A stretch of DNA of 64,000 nt from Salibacterium halotolerans (GTDB lineage Bacteria > Bacillota > Bacilli > Bacillales > Marinococcaceae). Position 1 is the first letter of the stretch; each line of letters starts with the position of its first letter. The translations under genes and the position numbers were made by a program. Below, piece by piece: positions 42,619 through 50,333 of this stretch. The notes under the pieces were generated by a model that saw only the letters and a program-made list of their open reading frames with translations, was not told where the DNA came from and searched no databases. The stretch is from the NCBI RefSeq assembly GCF_900115625.1, contig NZ_FOXD01000010.1:62001-126000 (forward strand), in the 5' to 3' direction.

Positions 42619-43283
42619 GAGGTAGATTCTTCTAATGGGGATAAGGAGTGCCACTCGGCATCCGGGGGGAGCTGCAGCTCTTCTACCGGTGCGCCGCTGC
42701 GGTTCACCCATGCAGTCGTGAAGCCGAATGCTTCAGCCCCGCTGATGTCCCAGCCGTTGCTTGATAAAAATGTAATGTCGGACCGGCGGGCATGGACTTC
42801 ATCGAGGATCAGCTGGTAGGAAGCAGGAGATGGTTTGTACTGCTTAATATCGTCCACACTGATCACAGCGTCAATGAAGGAGCGGATACCGCCGTTACGA
42901 AGCAGCGGTTCCAGCATATCCCTTGTCCCGTTGCTGAATACGATAACGCTTCTGCCGTTTTGTTTCAGTGTCTGGAGCACACGACTGCTTTCAGGAAAGA
43001 GGTCGAGGGACTGGTAGGCCTTCATCAAAGTGTTTTCTGTATCCTCTGACAAGGTTGTACTGACGGATGCCGAGGCATAACGAAGCGCATCCCGTGTCAC
43101 CTGTTCAAAGGAGCGGTATCTGCCCATCGCCTGGCGCAAAAAGGTGTATTGTATCTGTTTTTCCCTCCATATCCTGCTTAACGCTTCTCCTTTTTCTCCT
43201 GCGGCGCGCTCGCACGCTGCAGTGATGGAATGCACATCAAATAAAGTGCCGTATACATCGAAGACGTATGTATGACTCTGCAT
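42615..43283 (-). CDS. Type II (L-2-) haloacid dehalogenase
   Basis: This 222-aa HAD-superfamily enzyme retains the full L-2-haloacid dehalogenase set: nucleophile Asp in YVFDVYGTLFDVHS, Arg in WREKQIQYTFLR, VIVFSNGT, Lys in DIKQYKPSPASY, and the diagnostic SSNGWDISGAEAFGF. It should hydrolyse short-chain 2-haloacids to 2-hydroxyacids; the native substrate may differ. AAAGGAGG precedes the ATG. Not clearly linked to its neighbours: yqjW has its own promoter inside the 3' end of this gene. Confidence 0.88.
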   Translation of the reverse strand: MQSHTYVFDVYGTLFDVHSITAACERAAGEKGEALSRIWREKQIQYTFLRQAMGRYRSFEQVTRDALRYASASVSTTLSEDTENTLMKAYQSLDLFPESSRVLQTLKQNGRSVIVFSNGTRDMLEPLLRNGGIRSFIDAVISVDDIKQYKPSPASYQLILDEVHARRSDITFLSSNGWDISGAEAFGFTTAWVNRSGAPVEELQLPPDAEWHSLSPLEESTS

Positions 43284-43411
43284 CGTAAATTCCTCCTTTT
43301 ATTTATGCTTTTCCCGGTACCGTCTTTATTCATGCAGCCAGGATTTCATGTTTAAAATCGTAACAGCAGGGAACGCAGATTAAGTACGTATTCATTTTAA
43401 GGAGGCTCACG

Positions 43412-43702
43412 ATGAAAATCGATAAAATCTTTTTGGGAAAAGACGAACGGATAACATTTGATACCGCTGAACTGACGGTTAAAAATAATGATCCCGAGCA
43501 GTGGGAAGCTGTTATTTACGGCGTGGAAAACCAGCGCTTTTTCATGGAAGCACTGCGGGACAGCCGTAAAGAACATTTGATATTTGAAACCGAACAAGGC
43601 ACGATGGACGGCATGGTGGCTGTAGAAGGACTGGATCCGGCTTCTACGGAAAACGTGGTGACCGTGACCGGCGCAGGCACCCTGAACGGCTACAAAAAGT
43701 AA
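43412..43702 (+). CDS. Hypothetical protein (96 aa)
   Basis: ATG with AAGGAGG 7 nt upstream and a terminator 12 nt after the stop mark this as a genuine single gene. The 96-aa soluble, acidic product alternates short strands (ERITFDTAELTVKNND, WEAVIYGVENQRFFMEAL, HLIFETEQGTMDGMVAVEG, VVTVTGAGTLNGY), which suggests a small all-beta domain. I do not recognise a family and the neighbours give no clue. Confidence 0.72.
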   Translation: MKIDKIFLGKDERITFDTAELTVKNNDPEQWEAVIYGVENQRFFMEALRDSRKEHLIFETEQGTMDGMVAVEGLDPASTENVVTVTGAGTLNGYKK

Positions 43703-43713
43703 CTGCAAAAGCG

Positions 43714-43746
43714 TCCCGGGCTGTTTTTACAGTCCGGGGTTTTTTA
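43714..43746 (+). terminator. Intrinsic terminator of the 96-aa gene
   Basis: CCCGGGCTGT pairs with ACAGTCCGGG with one G-U pair around a short T loop, then TTTTTT. Confidence 0.8.
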
Positions 43747-43853
43747 TGTCAAAGCGGTGTTTTTCTTTTTGATCCTGCTCATAAAGTTCGGCATTCCCGG
43801 TAAAAATAGCATCATGCAGACAGCTAAAAGTGATGAAAAGGGGATGCGGGAAT

Positions 43854-45107
43854 ATGACAAGCACACAGAACGATAATCAGTATAAAACAGCACTTATCGG
43901 ATGGAGTCTTCCATCCATTGAGGCAGCAGACGAACTCGGCCGTCCTTTTGTCATTGTAGGGCCGCCGCACTGTGAGCAGTATGCTGAAAAATATGACCTT
44001 CCTTTTATTGCGTGGGATTTTGATCATTATAAGAAACATTATTCTATGGAAGACGTATGGGAGCAGAGTGAAGAGCTTTATCAGTTACTGAAAGAGGAGA
44101 ATACAGGGCTTGCAGTGCCGTTATTTGAGGATACCGTAGAGTGGGCCGCGGCTGTTAATGGAAGAATTAAGGAAGACCCAAAAGTTTTCAGGCACTCCCT
44201 TCTTTTCCGTCATAAAGGAAAAATGAAACGGAGAGCTCTTTTGGGAGGGCTGAAAGTCGGTGTGTTCGAAGAAGCCAATAATAAAGAGGAAGTGAAGCAG
44301 TTTTTCCGCCGGGTTAATGACGCGATGTTGAAAGCCGGGGAGGAAGAACAGGATCCCGTTCACGTGAAGGCATTTGATAAAGCAGGGGATGTCGGCCACC
44401 GGATTATCCGTACCGAGGCCGATATTGACGCTTTAGAGGATGAGGCATTTCCAAATCTTGTGGAAAGCCACCTGGACGGGGTGGAAGTGTCCTGCGAAGT
44501 ATTTGTGCATAACGGTACGATTCAGTTCCTCAACATTACCGAATATATTGTATTCGGCTATTCCATGATGGCACCGCCGTCTCCGGAAATCGAGAAGCAG
44601 CGTAAAAAAATCAGAGGCGCTGTTCAGGCGCTGATCCGGGCATTTGATATCCAGTACGGTCTCATTCATCCTGAATTTTTCATTGATGAAGAAGGAAAAA
44701 TCAGCTTCATAGAGGTGGCTGCCCGCATTCCAGGCGGCAATATCTTTGATTTAATTAAGAAAACGTACGACTTCAATCCATTTCAGGCACACATCCTTTG
44801 TTCCGATCCAAATACGAGTGAAGAGGAACTGCAGTCGTTTTTTCCGAAAGAACGCAAATCCAAAGGGCATGCCGGCAGCCTGATGGTGTACCCCAGGGTA
44901 AAGACCATCGAGAAGCTGCATGTGCCGGAGGAACTGGAAGAACACCCTGGGTTTGACCGTCACACGATGTTCACCCCTGCGCAGCGCAAAGTTCCTGAAA
45001 TGGAAGGATTCGGGAACCCGCAAGGTGTTGTGTTTTTCCATCATGACAACCACGACCATGTGAGAGAACCATTGCGGGATTATGTTGATTTTGACTTTTA
45101 CATCTAA
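43854..45107 (+). CDS. ATP-grasp ligase of unknown substrate
   Basis: The 417-aa protein has an N-terminal pre-ATP-grasp domain (TALIGWSLPSIEAADELGRP) and an ATP-grasp core. The nucleotide Lys/Glu segments VHVKAFD and LVESHLDGVEVSCEVFV are present. The metal-binding strand FIEVAARIPGGN puts Glu287 and Arg in place, but where many family members have Asn there is Ala. Such enzymes join a carboxylate to an amine or thiol through an acyl phosphate (dipeptide, peptide-tag or cofactor ligases). I start at ATG 43854 behind GCGGGAAT. It forms an operon with the next gene, 26 nt away. The substrate cannot be read. Confidence 0.82.
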   Translation: MTSTQNDNQYKTALIGWSLPSIEAADELGRPFVIVGPPHCEQYAEKYDLPFIAWDFDHYKKHYSMEDVWEQSEELYQLLKEENTGLAVPLFEDTVEWAAAVNGRIKEDPKVFRHSLLFRHKGKMKRRALLGGLKVGVFEEANNKEEVKQFFRRVNDAMLKAGEEEQDPVHVKAFDKAGDVGHRIIRTEADIDALEDEAFPNLVESHLDGVEVSCEVFVHNGTIQFLNITEYIVFGYSMMAPPSPEIEKQRKKIRGAVQALIRAFDIQYGLIHPEFFIDEEGKISFIEVAARIPGGNIFDLIKKTYDFNPFQAHILCSDPNTSEEELQSFFPKERKSKGHAGSLMVYPRVKTIEKLHVPEELEEHPGFDRHTMFTPAQRKVPEMEGFGNPQGVVFFHHDNHDHVREPLRDYVDFDFYI

Positions 45108-45133
45108 CCCTGAAAAATGAAAGGAGATTGCAC

Positions 45134-47113
45134 ATGGCAGTTCAAATGAACACAGGCGGGGAAGAAGAAACGCTCAAACAGGCATTTGAAACATTAAACC
45201 AGGCAGCGCCTTATGCCAAAGATATGTACCAGACCCACTTTTTTCAGACAGCGAAAAAGATGGCGGAGAAAGAAAAAGGAATGCAGCAGCTTTATGAATA
45301 TGCGCCGCGATTCGAAGAAGCAGGGGTGTTTGAGGGAGGACCGTGGGAAGAGCCGTCCAAGCTGCAGCCGGCTCTTGTCAACGGTTCGCTGAGAGCGGAC
45401 GGGGTGGAATCCATCGTCGCGCTCCTCAGTGAACTGCGAATGATTTCACTGGCACAGCAAAAACATACACACCCTGAAGTAAGTGCGTCCGACGCGAAAA
45501 AATATCTCAATGAAGTGATGGCGAACAATCTGGACTTTATTTTTCCCGAAGAAACAGATGAGACAGACAAGCAGGAGCAGCAGGGGAAAGAAACGGAGCG
45601 GGCCCAGAATCTGTTTGCCTTGATGGTGGATGAATTGTCGCTGCAGTCCATTTCAAGCACGTTGATTGATGAAATCAAGCGGTTGATGGTACAGCGTCCG
45701 ATTATGACGGACAGAGTCCGGTTGATGATCAGAAAAGCGGAGCAGCTGCTTCATGAAGACGTGGATGAACAGGACAGAAAAGCAATTGAGACGTTTCACC
45801 ACGCGATTTCCACCGTGACTAAGCGGGCGAAGGAAAGTCAAAGTGTGAATGAATACCGCAGCAGTCTGCAGGATCTTGATGAACAGGCGCTGAGCGGGGA
45901 AGCATCGGCTTTCGGGCAGTCAATGAGGGACACGGGTCTCGTATCGCCGTATCATGTGGCGCTCGTCCGGTATCTCAACCGCAATGCCGATATAAAAACG
46001 ATGCAGGAGGCGCTTGGATTAAGCAGCAAAGGAAAATCCCACCTGAAGGAACATTTTGAAACGGTGCAGGAGCTGATCAAGGTTTCCATCCATCTGCCGA
46101 CCCGTCAGTCCCTGTACGGCCTGGCCCGTATGCTGGAGCGGGGGGTGCTGTCCCAGCCTCCGGTACTTCCCGGACTCCGCCGGCTGATTGATCTGGATAT
46201 TAAACAGGATGTCAGAAAAACATTGATGGAAGCATCAGACAGTGAACAGGAAGGATTGACAGCAGGCGATGTACTGACAGCCGGCGTCATCAGTGTTTTG
46301 GGGCAGCCGCTTGGCATCGGTCAGGGTCTGAATCCTACCTGTCAGAGTGCGCGGGCCCTCAGTCTCTGGTCGATTCATGACCCGGGATATCTCCTCGAAC
46401 TGGTTCCAAGAGCGGCAAGGGATGGAGATATTGATATGACATTTGAAGGTCAGACGATTCATTCGAAAGATCTGCCAGGCGGGCTGGCCCCGGAACTTCA
46501 TAAAGAACTGGATCCGGTTTCGCTCGTTCTCGTGCCGCATCTTGACAGAATTTACGCCGACATGGTCCGGCGCGTGCAGTTCCGCGGCGATGATCCGCAT
46601 AAGTGGGTAAATCCAGCCTTTTACGGGGACTGGATAGCGAAAGCATTCAGCAAAGTATTTCAGCACAACACACAGAATGTTATCGATTATCAAGGCTTTG
46701 TGCGTCTGTTTTACGCAACGCACCACCGGGATTACAATGAAGGCCACGAAATGATTTATCCCAATCCGGTCGGCATCTGTGTAACGACCGTGTACGGAAA
46801 CTTTCTCGGTTTCCACGCCATTACGATTCAGCGGATTGCGTATGACCCTGATGATACGTACCGTGTCTATTTCTACAACCCAAATAACGACAGTTCCCAG
46901 AACTGGGGGCAGGGCATCGAGCCAAGCGTCCGTGGGCATGGAGAAAAAGAGGGAGAATCGTCCCTGCCTTTTCATGAATTTGTTTCCCGGCTTTATGCCT
47001 TTCATTATAATCCGTATGAGCAGGGAGATTCGTTTGCTGTTGAAAAGGAAGTCGTGGAAAAAATTGAACAGCTTGCCAGGGAAAGCTGGGGTCAGAAATT
47101 TCAGTGGGTATAA
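45134..47113 (+). CDS. Uncharacterised protein with papain-like C-terminal domain (659 aa)
   Basis: No family is recognised with confidence. The first ~260 residues are helical, acidic and Gln/Glu-rich with no membrane span. From about residue 380 the sequence is different in character. Gln397 and Cys403 (GQGLNPTCQSARALSLW) are six residues apart, as papain Gln19/Cys25 are; His561 follows in GNFLGFHAITI and Asn582 in VYFYNPNNDSSQNWG. This Gln-Cys-His-Asn order suggests a papain-like or transglutaminase-like fold. I infer a cysteine peptidase, amidase or acyltransferase working with the ATP-grasp ligase upstream. Start is ATG 45134 after AAGGAG; the terminator is 6 nt past the stop. Confidence 0.75.
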   Translation: MAVQMNTGGEEETLKQAFETLNQAAPYAKDMYQTHFFQTAKKMAEKEKGMQQLYEYAPRFEEAGVFEGGPWEEPSKLQPALVNGSLRADGVESIVALLSELRMISLAQQKHTHPEVSASDAKKYLNEVMANNLDFIFPEETDETDKQEQQGKETERAQNLFALMVDELSLQSISSTLIDEIKRLMVQRPIMTDRVRLMIRKAEQLLHEDVDEQDRKAIETFHHAISTVTKRAKESQSVNEYRSSLQDLDEQALSGEASAFGQSMRDTGLVSPYHVALVRYLNRNADIKTMQEALGLSSKGKSHLKEHFETVQELIKVSIHLPTRQSLYGLARMLERGVLSQPPVLPGLRRLIDLDIKQDVRKTLMEASDSEQEGLTAGDVLTAGVISVLGQPLGIGQGLNPTCQSARALSLWSIHDPGYLLELVPRAARDGDIDMTFEGQTIHSKDLPGGLAPELHKELDPVSLVLVPHLDRIYADMVRRVQFRGDDPHKWVNPAFYGDWIAKAFSKVFQHNTQNVIDYQGFVRLFYATHHRDYNEGHEMIYPNPVGICVTTVYGNFLGFHAITIQRIAYDPDDTYRVYFYNPNNDSSQNWGQGIEPSVRGHGEKEGESSLPFHEFVSRLYAFHYNPYEQGDSFAVEKEVVEKIEQLARESWGQKFQWV

Positions 47114-47118
47114 AATGG

Positions 47119-47150
47119 TCCGCGGGGTGTGCTCCCCGCGGATTTTGATT
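47119..47150 (+). terminator. Intrinsic terminator of the ATP-grasp operon
   Basis: TCCGCGGGG pairs with CCCCGCGGA and is followed by TTTTGATTT. Confidence 0.75.
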
Positions 47151-47222
47151 TATCAGGAAAACGGATGCACGAATCAGCATTTTGAGGCGGGCCGTCATGT
47201 AAACAGCAGAGCTCCTAGCGTA

Positions 47223-48074
47223 TCAGACAGTGCGGAGCTGACGGTACCATACATTCATTGATTCGAGTCGGCCTGCTATGTTACTGTTACGCACCATTTT
47301 ACCGCCGTACTCAAATCCGTGATACACGTTCACCAGATTCATTCCAAACGACAGAGAGCGAGAATAGGAAAAAAGGGACCAAAGCCCCCGGCGCTCCATC
47401 TGCTGGATCAGGTAGGAAAACTGAGTACTTAACAGTCCTTGATTCCGGTGCTCCGGATGTGTGGCGCAGTCACTCATCTCAGCACTCTGAAAAGGCGCAA
47501 GCACATCGGCGGAACATGCGCTGACGATGCTGCCTTCATATTCCATGATGGTAAAGTACACTTCCTCTTTCATGACCTTCCGGATAAATTCGGGATCATG
47601 CATAGGGGTGGGATAGGTTTGAAAGACGGCTCGATAAAGACGTGCCATTTCCTCTGCGTCGTTTTCACCCGGATGACGCATCGTATAGCCTTTTGGAAAA
47701 AAAGAGCGGTTTTTTTCGGCAGGGAGGTCGAAGGCATTCTTCAGTACGTTATCTTCTTGCAGTCGGTCCACATGATAAGCCCGCTGCGGATTAAGGAACC
47801 AGGAATAGATAAAAGCATCTATGCCGCGGAAAAAACCCTTTATCTCTCCTTCGTGAATGAAGGGAGCCTTTTTAAATCGGTGCCGTTCTCTGTTCTTTAC
47901 GTAGAAGATCAGTTTGTCGCAGTTTTGTTCCACCGCAAGATCATAGAGCGATGCAAGATACGCATTCCATTGCGGAAAAGGAGGCAGTTTATACACCTTG
48001 ATCCGATGACTGAACGATTCAATGACTATATCTTCTTTCAAATGAGTCGACCAGCGCTGGGTGAGGATATTCAT
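47223..48074 (-). CDS. ablB: Putative beta-lysine N-acetyltransferase (YodP/AblB)
   Basis: The 283-aa protein matches AblB/YodP: an N-terminal family-specific half (RVYHVDR-like region, DKLIFYVKNRERHRFKKAPF, GFFRGIDAFIYSWF) and a C-terminal GNAT domain (MSDCATHPEHRNQGLLSTQF), closing with SLSFGMNLVNVYHGFEYGGK and ESMNVWYRQL. AblB acetylates beta-lysine, made by lysine 2,3-aminomutase (AblA/KamA), to the osmolyte N-epsilon-acetyl-beta-lysine. No kamA is in this window, so either it lies elsewhere or the substrate differs. GGAGGG precedes the ATG by 5 nt. Convergent with the ATP-grasp operon. Confidence 0.85.
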   Translation of the reverse strand: MNILTQRWSTHLKEDIVIESFSHRIKVYKLPPFPQWNAYLASLYDLAVEQNCDKLIFYVKNRERHRFKKAPFIHEGEIKGFFRGIDAFIYSWFLNPQRAYHVDRLQEDNVLKNAFDLPAEKNRSFFPKGYTMRHPGENDAEEMARLYRAVFQTYPTPMHDPEFIRKVMKEEVYFTIMEYEGSIVSACSADVLAPFQSAEMSDCATHPEHRNQGLLSTQFSYLIQQMERRGLWSLFSYSRSLSFGMNLVNVYHGFEYGGKMVRNSNIAGRLESMNVWYRQLRTV

Positions 48075-48188
48075 GGCGGCCCTCCGTTTTTTGTAAAAAT
48101 CGCCGTCGCTTCGGCGTACTATACAATAGATACGACCGCAAAACAGAGATTAGAATGAAATTTTTCAAAATGTGGCGTTTTCCGCCGT

Positions 48189-48228
48189 AAAAAAACCCCG
48201 AATGCAGGGGGGATCTGCCTTTCGGGGT
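48189..48228 (-). terminator. Terminator of the rhodanese-like gene
   Basis: ACCCCGAA pairs with TTCGGGGT, with GCAG/CTGC inside. A run of six A on the plus strand gives the minus-strand T-tract. Confidence 0.75.
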
Positions 48229-48243
48229 GTAAAAACCGGATAT

Positions 48244-48633
48244 TCAACTGCAGTCGACAGAAGCCGTGGAGCAGTCCGGCTGACCGGCGCAGACTACTGC
48301 AAATCCTGAGACAAAAAATCCTTGTTTATGAAGGAGACGTATGCTTAAATTACGCGAAACCTTATCAGGGGCAACAACAAACACCTTGTTCGCATCAATG
48401 GTTTGAATATGACGTTTTAAATAAGGATAGGGAAGCAGATGCGCATTCTTTACAGGAAAGTGATCGGCCTCCTGGTAGTCACGGACATCCAGAATGATGG
48501 TTCCCTCCGGCAGAGGCTGCTCGGGGAGCGGCGCACTTTTCACACCGGAAACCGGCATCCATCGCTGATAAAAAAAGATAATTAGACCGAGACTGATAAT
48601 TCCAAGCAGCAAAGCTGGCCACAGCAGCATCAT
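48244..48633 (-). CDS. Membrane-anchored rhodanese-like domain protein lacking the catalytic Cys
   Basis: The 129-aa protein has an N-terminal membrane span (LLWPALLLGIISLGLIIFF) and a rhodanese fold (GTIILDVRDYQEADHFPVKN, AHLLPYPYLKRHI). In the active-site loop position (VFVVAPDKVSRNLSIRLL) there is no Cys, so it should not be a sulfurtransferase. Three Cys occur only in the C-terminal tail (VVCAGQPDCSTASVDCS). A binding or sensory role is more likely. ATG start behind GGAGGTAC. Monocistronic. Confidence 0.75.
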   Translation of the reverse strand: MMLLWPALLLGIISLGLIIFFYQRWMPVSGVKSAPLPEQPLPEGTIILDVRDYQEADHFPVKNAHLLPYPYLKRHIQTIDANKVFVVAPDKVSRNLSIRLLHKQGFFVSGFAVVCAGQPDCSTASVDCS

Positions 48634-48853
48634 TCTGTAGTACCTCCACTAGGTTATTAGGAAAAGATTGTACCATACAGAATTGTATCGGCACCTTCAT
48701 CGTGAATCAAATGAAATGCATGTGGTAAAACCTTAATTAGTATACTATATATACAAGCTTTACGGATAGACCCGCGTCAGGAAAAGACAAATTTATTTTT
48801 TTAATAGTGGATGTTTGTTAAAGTGAAGGTAAGGAAAAAAAGGAGGTGTCTGG

Positions 48854-49183
48854 ATGGCCGAAGAAATGACGGAGTTCGAAGAACGAGTGATGGCTGAACT
48901 GGAAAACGTAACAGATCCGGAACTCGGCATTGATATTGTAAATCTGGGCCTTGTTTACGGCGTGGATGTAGATGAAGAGAGTAATGTGAAAATCACTATG
49001 ACACTGACAGCGATGGGCTGCCCACTGGCTGAAACCATCGTCAGTGATATCAGATACTCCCTCAAAGACCTGCAGGAGTTCGGAGAAATCAGCGAAATTG
49101 ATGTAGATATTGTATGGACTCCGCCTTGGACGAAAGATAAAATGTCCCGTTACGCCAAGATTGCCCTTGGAGTTCCGGACTGA
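48854..49183 (+). CDS. MIP18/DUF59 iron-sulfur assembly factor (YitW/SufT type)
   Basis: The 109-aa acidic protein is a complete MIP18/PaaD-like domain: NVTDPELGIDIVNLGLVYGV, the conserved Cys in LTAMGCPLAETI, and VDIVWTPPWTKDKMSRYAK. Bacillus and Staphylococcus homologues (YitW, SufT) assist maturation of Fe-S proteins under high demand. AAAAGGAGG lies 7 nt before the ATG. Monocistronic, ending at a strong bidirectional terminator. Confidence 0.92.
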   Translation: MAEEMTEFEERVMAELENVTDPELGIDIVNLGLVYGVDVDEESNVKITMTLTAMGCPLAETIVSDIRYSLKDLQEFGEISEIDVDIVWTPPWTKDKMSRYAKIALGVPD

Positions 49184-49186
49184 TAA

Positions 49187-49234
49187 ACAACCCCGGAATG
49201 CCGCGCAGCCACGCGGAACCGGGGTTGTTTTTTG
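49187..49234. terminator. Bidirectional terminator between the DUF59 gene and the adh-glpD operon
   Basis: ACAACCCCGG pairs perfectly with CCGGGGTTGT; a CCGCG/CGCGG hairpin lies inside. T-tracts lie on both strands. Confidence 0.88.
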
Positions 49235-49265
49235 AAATGACGCTGTCGTGTGAAGCGCAGTATTT

Positions 49266-50309
49266 TCATGGTTTCTGCGGCAGTACGACGCACTTCAGTC
49301 CTTCTTTTCCATCAGCGGTTCGAAAAGCAAGGTCTGTTTCATACAGGGCAAACGTATGCGTGATAAATAAGTCGAAATTTATCAAACCTTCATCAATCCA
49401 TTTTACCGCCTCCATGTGGAGGTCCCTCGGGGCGCCGTGGGTACCGGTGACACGGAGCTGTTTGTAAATAATTTTATCCGTATCAAAAGGCGGGGCTTCA
49501 GCAGATTTCATTCCGGCAAAAAGAAGAATGCTCCCGGTTTTTCTCACGATATCCAATGCTTCATTCTGCAGTTCGGCGGATGGAGCGGTGACAATGACCC
49601 GGTCTGCGCCCAAACCGTTTGTCTCCTCGTTCATAATGTCAGACATGTTCTCTATCGAAGGATCGACGACACGATCTGCTCCGGCCTCTGCTGCTTTTTG
49701 TCTGCGCGGAGCGGAGCGCTGGACGGCTATCACACGTGCCGCCCCCATCCGTTTCAGAGCTGCGATATACATACAGCCGATGGCACCGGCGCCGTAAACC
49801 ACGATGGTATCACCGGCTCCCGCTCCCACTTCACGAATCCCGCTTAATACACACGAAAATGGTTCGGACAGGCTGGCTTGTTCGAAACTGGTTGTTCCGG
49901 CAATTTTCTGAATCGATCCGAAACGGACAAATTCGCGCGGGAGAACCGCGTATTCAGCAAAGCCGCCATCCACCTGGTAACCGATGGAGTGTTTTTTCTC
50001 ACATTGATGCCCCATGTTTTTTTGGCAGTAATAGCAGAAGCCGCATGGGATATGGGCACCGAGTGTCACACGGTCGCCTTTTTCCAAACCGGTAACCATA
50101 CTGCCTGTTTCGATGATTTCACCTGCTATTTCATGACCGGTCACCCGTGGCATATCAATTCTGGAATCTCCCTGCTTGAAAATCCGGAGATCTGAACCGC
50201 ATATCCCGACGGCGTGGACCTTAAGTGTTATTTCTTCAGGTCCACAGGAGGATAATGTCACCTCCCTGTATTCAAGCTGCTCTTTACCGGTTAAAGCCAC
50301 TGCATACAT
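49266..50309 (-). CDS. Zinc-dependent medium-chain (polyol-type) alcohol dehydrogenase
   Basis: The 347-aa MDR enzyme has catalytic-zinc ligands in VGICGSDLRIF and RVTGHEIAGEII, the structural-zinc Cys set CGFCYYCQKNMGHQC, and Rossmann loop YGAGAIGCMYIAALKRMGA. It belongs to the sorbitol/threonine/galactitol-1-phosphate dehydrogenase group. I start at the ATG 8 nt after AAAGGAG (MYAVALTGKE). It is 24 nt behind the GlpD-like gene, in the unit controlled by the operator at 52000. In context it probably oxidises the polyol or polyol phosphate delivered by the glucitol-type PTS. Confidence 0.88.
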   Translation of the reverse strand: MYAVALTGKEQLEYREVTLSSCGPEEITLKVHAVGICGSDLRIFKQGDSRIDMPRVTGHEIAGEIIETGSMVTGLEKGDRVTLGAHIPCGFCYYCQKNMGHQCEKKHSIGYQVDGGFAEYAVLPREFVRFGSIQKIAGTTSFEQASLSEPFSCVLSGIREVGAGAGDTIVVYGAGAIGCMYIAALKRMGAARVIAVQRSAPRRQKAAEAGADRVVDPSIENMSDIMNEETNGLGADRVIVTAPSAELQNEALDIVRKTGSILLFAGMKSAEAPPFDTDKIIYKQLRVTGTHGAPRDLHMEAVKWIDEGLINFDLFITHTFALYETDLAFRTADGKEGLKCVVLPQKP

Positions 50310-50333
50310 GCCATTCGCTCCTTTCAAAAGTTG

